From Pagrus major (Eukaryota; Chordata; Actinopteri; Spariformes; Sparidae), in NCBI RefSeq assembly GCF_040436345.1, contig NC_133230.1, forward strand, positions 28,481,551-28,545,550: a DNA stretch of 64,000 nt. The letters run 5' to 3'. Both the position numbers and the translations under genes were made by a program. The notes below the pieces were generated by a model that did no database searches, had not been told where the DNA came from, and saw only the letters and a program-made list of their open reading frames with translations. The number at the start of each line of letters is the position of its first letter. Positions within the stretch are counted from its first letter, which is position 1. Shown in pieces: positions 49,401 to 60,900 of this stretch.

Positions 49401-51919
49401 GTGCTCTCCGAAACGTCTACACAGACTGAAAAGAGAGAGACCGAACACCCACAGGTGGAAGAAGAGGACAGCGAGGAAGAAAACAAAAAACAGGAGGAGG
49501 TAGAAGAGGTAAAGGATGACATGAAAGAGGGGGAGGATGAGAGGAGGGACACGGGAGAAGAGGGGAGCCTGAAATGTGAAACTGAGCTTTGTCCTCATGC
49601 AAGCGAAGATGGACTTGTGAGGGATGGAGATGAAAACAAATTTGAGAATATAGTGAGCTCAGTAGAAGAGGCAGAAATAGTGACAGGGAAGCAAAATCCA
49701 ATGAATGACAATGATCAAATATTAGCAGACAGGACAAGAGTGAGTCAGGCGGTACCATCTGAGGGCATGGAGAAAGACGAGGATAGAATACAGGATGAGG
49801 AAGAAAAAAGAAATGAAGATGCTGAAGCTGACGAGGGGGAAAAAGAGCAGGGTGAGGAGAAAAACAGTGATTCAGATATAACTGAGAATGAAGACATCAA
49901 AAGCAACAATGCTAACAGTATCTCTGATCTCAATGGGAAAATTGATTACACAGACATTGATCTGCTACCTTCAGGTGAGAGTGGCCAAATCAGCCTTTCT
50001 AAACACAATTTACTTGGCAAGACAGCTGAGAACAAAGAGGATGATCAACTGTCTTCCAGTGAGGCCAAAAACACTAACTTCTCTAATGACAAAGTGCTCC
50101 GCCAGGGAGATGAAACTAAACCAGAGGACAATGAAACTAGCAACAACGGGATTTCCACTGAGAAAAAAAATGACCATTTACACTCTGATCATAAGATAGA
50201 CACAGAGAAGGACACTGACAAGGAAGAGAGGGACATAAACGTAAAGCATGATGATGTGAGAGTGAATGAGGATGCTCAACATCCAACAGGTTCTTCACTT
50301 CTGTCCGATAGTCACAATAAAGGCACAGCAGAGACTAAAAGTGGAGGAGCACTTGGCCTTTTCAAGAACGCCTTTAGCTTTTTCGGCCAAAAACCTTCCA
50401 CTGAATCCACAGAATCAGAACCAAGTTTGGATTCAGTTGAGACATCCGGGGCACACACCTCTCTGACTCCTGAACAAGAAATGGATTCAACTACTGATTC
50501 AACTCAGGTTTACGTTGAAGATTTGCACACAAACTCTACGATCACCCTGTCACAACAGCAGCAGCAGCCTACCCCTCCTCCAGTTATCCAGACATCGTTT
50601 CCGCCAACGACACAGACCGATTCTCACCCAAGTTCTCCGTCTCCAACCACAGAAAGCCCCCTCCAAACAAAAACCCTCTCCAAACATTACAAGAACCTCC
50701 TCACACACATGAGCGTGGACGAGATGACTGTTTTGATGGAGTTCTTCGGACGACACAAGCTGCAGTTTTTGGATTACATGTTAGGAAGAACAGACACCAT
50801 GACTGATGACCCTGACGGTGATGAGTCAATAGTTTTGGATATAGAAAGACTTCTGCATTATCACAGGGAGACACTGGTGGCTCCGAGCATGAGGCTCGCA
50901 GATGCACCGCAAGAGGATAAAAAAAAGACGAGAACTCTCATCGCACTGCAGAAGCTAGAGATGCTGTTGGGAAGAGTGAGAGAGACTTTCAACAAAGGAA
51001 AATTAGATGTCAGTAAAACAAACCATCAAGGTATTTTTGTCCACATGGCCTCAAAGATCATGGCTGATATTAGTGACACTTTAAGTTAATTTAATATTTA
51101 ATTTAGCATGCATTTGACTTCAATGATCTCAATCAGAATGCACGTGTTTCTCTGTTAGATACAGATGACACCATCAAAGGAGGGTCAAACGAGATGTCCG
51201 GGTCCTCTGTAGGCCTGGATAACATCACTCCAAGAGATGAAGAGAAAGTCGGACACCTGAATGGAGGCATAGGAAAGGAGTGGGTCACTGAGGATATGAA
51301 AAGAGGAGAGATGGAAAACAGAGGTGAAGAAGAGAGAGTGTCCCCTGAGTCCCGACCTCATGTTCAACCACAGCCACTAGAAGGTATGGATGACTCAAGT
51401 AACCCTAGATCAAGAGGGATTAAAAGATGATTAAAAGATATTGAGCAATAACACATGAGAAATGAGGAGTGCTACTCGACCTGCTGCATCTTCAATCCTG
51501 TGACACACAAGCTCACGAGCTGGGACATTATGGCATTACCAGAACAAATAGAAAATCTTTGGATTGATTTCTAATGATATTGTATTGCCAGTAACATTGT
51601 GACAAATGCTCTAGGTCCAGGGGTGATGAACCAAATTCTGGACTTTGTTCATCAGATCGCTGAAGACTCAACCACTCATGTTCATGCAGTAAGGGAGCTT
51701 ACCGTATGGATGACTGTACAGGTAAGAGTTGTCAGCAGATTTAAATCCATGCCAGCCAAAAATAGGGTAAATGATTACTGAATGATCTAAGCCATAAGCG
51801 TTGTTTGTTTGTCATGTGACATCCAACTACAACACATTTTGTTTTACGCCTCACTCTTTCTCTTTCAGGTTGGTTCCAAACAACTTAAAATACACATGAC
51901 AACATTAAAAACAACTTAG
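44294..51919 (+). CDS. mia2: mia2 luminal-only alternative form (candidate), 1702 aa
   Basis: Shares the first six coding exons of the long form (44,294-44,414 to 51,615-51,721), then uses an alternative terminal exon at 51,869-51,919 ([16 protein letters not shown], stop) behind a good acceptor (CTCTTTCAG) and the same GTAAGA donor at 51,722. The product would lack the transmembrane and cytosolic parts, like the shorter MIA2 protein described in mammals. No strong AATAAA follows within a few hundred bases (AATATA-type variants only), so the terminal exon is plausible but unproven. Confidence 0.45.
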
Positions 51920-54900
51920 AGATAACCACTGTGTGTTTGAGAGGGATGTTTCATCATTGTACATATAGTACACTAAATGTATAAAATAGCTATTTTAATC
52001 CAGTCATATACTACTTTTAAACAATATAAACAATATTTTTTTCATCAATGTAAAAAAAAAAACTCAATTAGATGTAAATTCACTGTTTATCTTCCCCCTT
52101 ACACCATGAGTAGATAATGACTAAGGGTCAAAATGTTTTCTCAAAGAATCACAGGTACATGTGACTACTTTTGTACAGGACATCTTTGGTTCCCTTTGAG
52201 TGCAAACTGACCAAAGCTCTGACACAGCTGTTGTGTGCACACAGTGGAGTCTGGTTCTTTAAGACACTGAACTTGTGGCATGTTGATGTGACTCTCCCCT
52301 CTGGCATTTAGCTTTACCTACGTCTCGGCTGTCAGAGGAGCTTGGCGCAGGCATCATTACTCGCATTCCTCAGTGCTGCTGGGTCCATTACATATAGCCT
52401 ACAGTGAGCCAGCTGGCAATCCACCGGCTCTAAAGGCAAACTGTTCAAAATATCATGAGAGGGATTGTGATTCTCTAGTTTCAAATGGACGAAAATGAGG
52501 AGAGTTTGGTGAGTACCTTTTTTAGAAACAAGAATGAGTCACGTCTTCACCTGTGTCCTACTTCCAGCAGCAGTTTGTTATTAGCCAGCGAACTCAACAC
52601 AAGTGACACATGGTCGTGCAGTGCACAGAATAATGGCTTTTTATACTTCCATGTTAGGTTTGAAATAGTTGTATTAGTTAATCGGTAAGACGACATTGAG
52701 AATACGTATTTTAGTTTGGTGACACCTGTTCCTTTTGGTGTCACTTTGAAATCGCTCCGATGTGCCAGTGTGGCATTTTACAATTGGTGACGCTGCGACT
52801 GAACCATTTTTGCGGCCGGGGGTGTTATTATATCTACATGACCTTATGGGCTCTCAAATCAATGTATATTTATTTGTTAATCCTTCATATATATTAAGCT
52901 TACTTACTGTTAACCTTCTAAGCCATGACAGTCTAGTGATATCTTTACAAACACTTTTTAAATAAAATCCAACATCCCCTCCCCTCCCACGACGTGCAAC
53001 ATGACGTGGTCGACTCTTCAGCGTCGGTGTTGTGAATAGGATGTGAAATCGCCGCTAGTCCGGCTGATGGCTTCAGTTTCTAATGTCAGTTCAAATGTAA
53101 GATACCACTAAAATACCCAAATGAAATAACTCGGAGATGGCGGAACATACGACGAGCGACCAGTTGGCCAACACAGCGGTCAACTTTCAGGCGACGGCAG
53201 AGGCTTACTACAGTATCGCAGTGGAGAAAGTGAAGGATGTACGTTATGTGGCAGGTTTCGTTAGCATTTCCCAGCTAGCCTTCACAGTTGACACAACGTA
53301 ACAGACTGTCAAGCAGTAGAAAACGGCTCAGTATTATTGTTGCGTTCATTTTTTTAATTTTGTACAGCTCATGCTTGACTACGTGTGTGCTACCAGCGTT
53401 GTAAACCAACTGTCAAGACTACATTGAGATTTCAAGTTGCTTTTTGAGATGTGTTTGTGATTCTTCTCTGAGTTAGCTGGTAGTAGTTAGCTAGCTAGCT
53501 AATTGATAGTAACCTTGTATCTGATCAGATGTTGTTTTACTTCACTAATGTACTATTTCTAATCTTTCAGCTAAAATATATTACTGTAGCAGATAATGCA
53601 CTTCTACTTCTCTCCATCCTGTCCTTTCGTTTCTTTAACAGCTGTGTAGTAAGCTCTGAAGGCTGAGTCAGTCAAGGATATTTACATTTCGTGATCAGTT
53701 ATATTAGCTTTGTCATATTTTTACCAAAGATAAGTTTAGAAAGTTGTTTGGTTCCTTTTGGAAATATAACAAGCATAATCCTACCTACTGAAGCAACAGC
53801 TGTTAGTGGGTCTCTAGTGCATTGACTAGGGCCAGTGTGTAGGCCAGTGATGCAGCACTAAGGAGCTGATCCTCATGTCAACAATATGTATTCCTTTGTG
53901 TATAATCCACTTAGGTAAATGGAGTAAACCAAATAATGTTCCCAGACTAACAAGGATCAAACAGGATGTGGGCTTCAAAGACGTTCATTAGGACCAGCTC
54001 CTATAAGAAACAGCTCTCTCCTCGTCTTTCAGGTTGTGTCGTCGCTGCCTGATGATATCAGACCCGGACCTGACCTGTATGGGGTGCCATGGGAGCCAGT
54101 CATCATCACCAGTCTGGTGGGGCTGATGACAATGCTGTTGTTCACCTGTAGATGTTATAGCTCTGTGAGTATATACGCATCGACATCACATAGATATTAT
54201 ATGATTGCAATATAGTAATTTGTAAGTGTACTGCTGGTTCAAATCATTTGTCAATTGATTAATCCTGTAAATGACTACTTATTCATGATTGTTTTATTCT
54301 TGTGTCTTTACAGGTCAAAAGCAGATTGTATCGAAGTAAGTTCTCACTACCTATTTCTTAACATGATACATTTTTATGGCCTGAGAGTAACAAACTTAAT
54401 ACATCTCATCACTACACACTGTATATTACCATATTAAGCAGAAATATTTGAGAAACAACCAATAAATAAATTGTTTATAAGCTTTGTATACCCTGTTTTC
54501 AGGTAAAGAGCGGTGGATGGCTGAGCAGGTTGCGGAGCTGCTGGATGAAAAGTGTAAAGTTCTTGAGACTCTCAGCAAATGTCAACAAGAGGTTGGTACT
54601 GATACCAATGCAAACTGACTGCCGACTACAGGCAGAGCTTGTCTGACACACAACTGAGACCAAATTCATATGTTTTCAAGTGGCATGAAAAACTCTCTTG
54701 TTATTAAAAAGCAGAAACTCTCACATTACAAAGAGCAAATTGCTGACAATTAGTTTCATTTAAATCCTGTGGACATGCAATTTTGTCATGGATAACATGA
54801 ATCTTGTCCACTTTTATTCAGATTAATTTATTCATTATGTGTCATTTGCAGTATGATGACCTGGAGAACTCACTGAGGGACAGTGGTGTCTTGGCCCAAA

Positions 54901-57900
54901 CTCAAAAGACAGAACATCTGGAGGTAAGGCAGAGACAAAAAAAGGGGGGGAAATTACAGGGAAATTAAGAAATGTCTTACTACTTGGAAACCAAAACCAC
55001 AGACTTCTGCACAGTGTTTGGCAAAAAGTCAGTTACTGTTCATGAAATGCAACTTCAAACTGTTGCTTACTTACATATCCAGCAACATTATCATTCATTT
55101 GGAGTTGTGTTTAGCTCAGGAATGATCTGGCTCTTTAGCTGCTGAATGCTCCACTATGCTAATTACCAACTTGGCTAGCTGTGTCTGATGGCTGTTTGGT
55201 GCTGAGTAGGAAGTGTATAGTGGCTTTTTAGGGATTTCTTGCTGAAAACAGTTGCCTGCTGCCACTGAAACGCTATGAGAGTGGTGATACTGAACCAAAA
55301 CAGTCAAGTAGTAGCTGAACAGTTAAACGATGAGCTGAAGCTCCATAAAGCTAAGTGGAGCTGCAGATTCAAACAATATTTATCTGTAAGTTCATCACTA
55401 TGAGCGACCTATCCCACAATGTCACGCTGTCATTTGATATGCTCTTATTTAAAAGATATTCATTATAGCTGCTTTAAGGTCACCATTTCAAAATCTGAAA
55501 TGCTTCACCAAATTTGGAGTAATGATTTTATCACATTTTGGCATTGATCTGACTCCTCATGTTCACTCAACACTATCTCACTCTTCTGTGAGTTTGCTGA
55601 ACACATCTTGTTTTCTTGCTCCTGCAGGGCAAAGCCAGACAGTTGGGACACGCTAAAAGGGAGCTGGAGAGGGATCTCAGTCAACTGAAGGATCAACTGG
55701 ACCAGCAGAAAGATCATAGGATAGAGCAAGAAAGAAGGGTAGGAGCACACACTTTACTCTCAACAATACCAAACTGTCAAAGTCTAGTTAATTGTAACAT
55801 CTACAATTAAAAACATTTGGATAGGAATGGAAATTGCAGTAGTATGATATTATTAGAGTGGATTATTGTTTGGTTGTCCTTCCAGATAGCGGTGCTTGAA
55901 GAGAACATGAAAACATTTGAAGAAGAAACCAAAGACCTCCAGTCACAGGATGAGCAGGTGCAGTCCTCCATTGCCAAACAGCTCGTCTTTGTACATTCAC
56001 ATTCCTTTCCTGTCTTCTTTGCTTCCTCATATTTTGCTCCTCTGCTCTGTCTCTCTGTGTTTCATGGGATATTATCACCGCTTGTTTGTTTCTAGGCACA
56101 CACTACTCTCAAAGTGTACAATATGAACAGTGACAGACTACAGAGGAATCTGGAAACGGCTGGAGAGGAGAACGCACTGCTACAGGAAAGCAATGTTCAG
56201 GTAGGATGATTTACACACACAGACACCTTTACACAATTACTGTGCATGGCAGGAAGTGAGGTGCTTTTGATTTTGCATGTTTGAAATACAAGTTTTCAGG
56301 TACAGCTTAGCCAGTTTGTTCCAATCAGTCACATGATGTACTAAATTTAAGGTTTTCTTTGTGAACTCTTTAAAACCTATGTACTTTGATGTATTCTTGG
56401 CATATTTTGTATCTTTGTCACTCCCTTTCCCTCTTTATTCCCCTTCTTTCTTCAACCATTATTTCATTTCTCTTTCTGTGTCTTTCTCTCTGCAGTTAAG
56501 GCAGCAGGTGGAGGGATGGGCTGAAAGAGTGAGTGAGTTGGAGGCGGAGATGAGCAGGTGTGAAGCCGCCCACAGTGGGATGCTGCAGGATGTGGCCAAC
56601 AAAGATGAGCGTATAATGGTATTATGTTATAGTGTTTTGTTGCTAGTTACATTTTTGTTAACCTCAAATTTGAAGTTTCCTAATAAAAACTGGGATTCAA
56701 ATAATAGAAACATCTGGAGAGCAACTACAGAAGAAAACTGCATGCACTGATGTAAAAGTTCAAATTTAGTTGAAGAACTCAGTTTCATTTTTGTGTTGTT
56801 TGAAATGAGATACTAAATATTTATATCCTTCCAGTCCTTGACAGATCGACTGCTGAGTATGAAAGCGTGGGATTCAGACCTGGAGGAAGAGGAAGGTGAA
56901 GAAGGAGGGGAAAAGGAGACATCTAATGGGACAGCGGGGAAAGGAGCGGAGAATGGAAAAGGAGACAGAGAGGACACACAAGGCCACCTTCAGAAAGTCC
57001 AGAAACTTATTTATGCTGCTAAGGTATATGGTTGTTTCAGACTAACGTTTAAACTGGAACAATATGTTTAAAAATGGAAAAATGGAACCCTAATATGTTT
57101 GTATTTGTGTGCAGCTGAATGCAGACCTAAAGTCAGTCGATGAAGACAAGGACAGAGCTTTTGCCAAACTGAATGATGAAGTCAAAGCTAAAGAAGACTT
57201 GCTCGGTGAGTCAGCTGTACACGGATGTCTCTTGTTAGCAAGGTTGTCATTAAGATGTGTGATACAGAATAAACAAGTTGGACAAAGTCTAAGCTTATAA
57301 TTAACACTAGTGAAAGATAAACAACTGAGTTCTGACAGGTTAGAAATCAGCTCTATCAGTGTAGAGACTCACATCACTGAAGTAATGTTTGTTGCATTTG
57401 TGTCTGTCTTTGTTTTTCCCTCTAGTGGGCATTAAGGAGCTGGAGAATGAGAAGTTATCTCTGCAGTCCAACACTGAGCACTATTCAGATCAGGTAGCTG
57501 GCCTCCACTGTGTATCAGTGGGATATTTTATCATATTGTTGTTCCATTTTCATTTGCATTTGGATTCATTTCTCTTACTTGTGTGTTCAGGTCCAGAGAT
57601 TACAACAGAAACTTTACATTATGACTGAAATGTACCAGGAGAATGAGCTCAAGTTACACAGGTATGGACACACATTTTTCTCTACGAAAAGGTTGCAAGT
57701 GCAAATGCAATCTTGACAGATGGATGTATGTGTTTTCAGGCTGCTGACAGTAGAGGAGAAGGAGCGCCTGCAGAAAGAAGAGAAGTTAAATAAAGCAGAC
57801 AAAAACATTGCATTGGCCATGGAAGAACTCAACAACTACAGGTAGCTACTTCCTCAAAATATTATCAAACACATTTGTGAGCTTCCCATGCACAGAAACG

Positions 57901-60900
57901 GCTTGAGTCTCACCTGTCCGTCACTTTTTTCTTCAGACAACGAGCAGAGGAGATGGAGGAAGAGCTGGAGAAATCCAAACAGTCTTACCAGACTCAAATA
58001 TCAGCACATGAGAAGAAGGCTCACAACAACTGGGTTAGTAAAACACCACCTCAACCCCCTTTGAAAACATTTTTCAACCACCAAACACATGTGATGTGAT
58101 GGTTTGATCACCATGGTAATGACTATATCTGTATAAATATATCATATTTTGTTACTGAGCTCTGCTTAATTTTCCAGCTGGCAGCCCGAGCAGCAGATAG
58201 AGAGCTATCAGACATCAGGAGAGAGAACGCCCTCCTCAGACAGAAGTAAGCGTACAGTAATTCAAAAATATACTGTAGTCTGACTTCCATAGAAATGTTT
58301 AAGATGTTTACATCTGTTTTTATATTTACTTGTTGCATATTTATACACAGTATACATTATGTAGTCAGGTCCAGGTCATATGTTGACTTTAGGTGTGTTT
58401 GTTTACAGGCTGACAGACACACAGTTTAAACTAGACACCCTCGACAAAGATCCCTTCGCCTTGGACAACCTGGCTCGGCCACTGCCTTTCAGAGGTTAGC
58501 ATACACATATAAGCCAAACACACATAAATGAACTTATGTTACATCCTGTGGATAGAAGACCCTAGCCTCAAAAAACTTTCTGTCACCTCCAGCTGAAAGG
58601 TCACCATACGGTCCATCTCCTCTGGGTCGACCTGCATCTGAAACTAGACCCTTTCTGTCTCCTCCGACATTAATGGATGGACCACCTGCTAGACTGTCTC
58701 CTAGAGGTATACACACACACACACACCCCCGAAAGACACAACCACTTCAGGCATAAATAAAGTTTTCCTAATTTTCATTCATATAATTTGAAGATATTCT
58801 CCTAATATCTTGTGCTGCAGTAATGTGTTGAGTTGTTTTAAATACAGCTTTGTTCTCTGTTATTTACAAGCCCCAGTTATGTTAATTTGAATCACAAAAC
58901 TTTCATCTTATTTTACATATCTTGTACATTTGCTAAGTCAGTCTCACAAAGTCAATACAATAAACACTTGCAGCATGTTGGGGATGACCAGCTGAATGTA
59001 GCATGATCAACTGCAGATGCTTAGACATGTGTAGTAGCATGATCTATATGCTAGCATGCTGTTGGTGCACGGAAAGTCCACGAGAAACACTTTCTCTTTG
59101 TCTCTCTCTTGCAATCACACTGTTGTCTGATATTTTGTCCTTGGCCGATTGGTTCTGCCTGTTCCCTTTCCTTTTTATTCCCTCTCTCTCATCCTCTCCT
59201 GTCTTCAATCGCCTCTCCTTTCCTCCCTCTTTCCATTCTACTGTCTCTTTCTGCTGGTCCTTTCCTCTGTAGTGCCTCGTGGTCCAGTGGAGCCCCCAGG
59301 TGGCCAAGGGGAGATGGAGCGGAGTGGAGGTCCTCATTCAGACAGTGGCTCAATCTCTCCGACATGGGAGAGAGATCGCAGGGGACCCCCAACAGGACCC
59401 CCTGGTCACCTAGGACCTCCAGGTGCGTGTATGTGTATGCGTAGGTGCAAGAGAGACAAAGAGAAAGACATACAGTGAATCAGTTAAGGTCAACCTGTAT
59501 TATGGAAATGCCATAATTAACCAGGTAAGTGCTTAAGAGTTCAAACTTATTCAAGAGGATTTCACCAGCATTAACCCTCTGCTTATGACACAGTTTAAAC
59601 AACTGCTCAAATGAGCTTTTTTTTTTTTGCTTAAAGAATTGTAAAAATTCTTGTCGACTCAAGATGACCTAAATAAAAACTATTTTGCAGTGCTGACAAC
59701 ATTGCTGATTCCTGCTCTTGCGTACCAAAGTGAAAATCAGCCTTCAGAGCGCAGCAAGGAACATTTATTTATGTCCTCATTCTCATGGGGAGGTATCTGC
59801 ATGTGGCAGTGCTGAATAATATGATCCATTCACCACGTTCATTATGACATTATATATCCATGTGTAAATATTCAGCCTGTGTGGCATCATGTGCACCTTG
59901 GTTTTGTTCAGGTTCATTATTTCCTGCATGTTCTGAAGGCATTGTGATATTGCGAGTGCACACTGTTTGGGAACTCAAGCTATGAAAGCCAAAATGTTGA
60001 TCTATAGCCGTTACTGCACAGGTGTAGCTTAGCTCGTTAATTATGGCTCTGTTGCCATGACAGCAAGCCAGCATGCACAGTACCTGTCCGAGACCCAGGA
60101 TAGCTAAATGGAATTCAGTCATCATTTAGGTCATTAGTTGCACCTGTGCAAGTCAACTGTCAGAGTCATGTAGTGTGCATGAGCATGCTAAATGCACGTT
60201 GACACAGTGCATGTGTATTGTGTATAATGCATTTTGAGTTTTGACACTGGAAACTACAGTTGCATCAGATCATTTATCACATGATCCGGAGAGGGTAGTC
60301 CACCTGAAAACACAGTTTATTATTATTGTTAAAGGTATAAACAACAAAATATGTTTTATTTTTAAGCTGTAATTCACCAAAGTTCAGACACTCAGAGGCA
60401 GTCAAGGTGCCTCTTACAATGTTACTCTTACTGAAACCTCACAATTTTCAACTTGACACCTCAGAATGGAGCTGTATTTGACTTATTTATAGCTCTTGAA
60501 GGAGCTGTGAAGATGATATTGAGAAATCTTCACATATCTGTCGCTGTGTGTATTTCTGTTAGGCTATATGTTCCCAGAACCAGGAGGTCCAATGTACAGG
60601 AGACCTCTACCTCCTCCAGGAGCTCTGGGCCATTTGCCTCCTCCTGGCTCCCTCCCACCTGGCCCTCTTCATCTGAGGGGTCTCCCCCCTGGACCCCCTC
60701 ACCCTGTAGACATGGCAGGTGAGTCACTGTGATGTGTAGGCCTATAGCTGCTCATCATTCCTCCAGTGTTTTCTTCTATATATCTTCCATGACTTGCTAT
60801 CTTGGACTGTAAATAACACATCAGAAATAAGAAAGACGAGATAATTGTTCATTTTCTTTTATTCTTGTATTTATCATTATTTGATTTGAATGCAGATGGC

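Noticed and set aside
48925-49758. Long minus-strand open frames opposite the mia2 giant exon
   Set aside because: Leu/Pro/Ser-rich shadows of GAG/AAG-rich codons. Stops are absent only because of composition.
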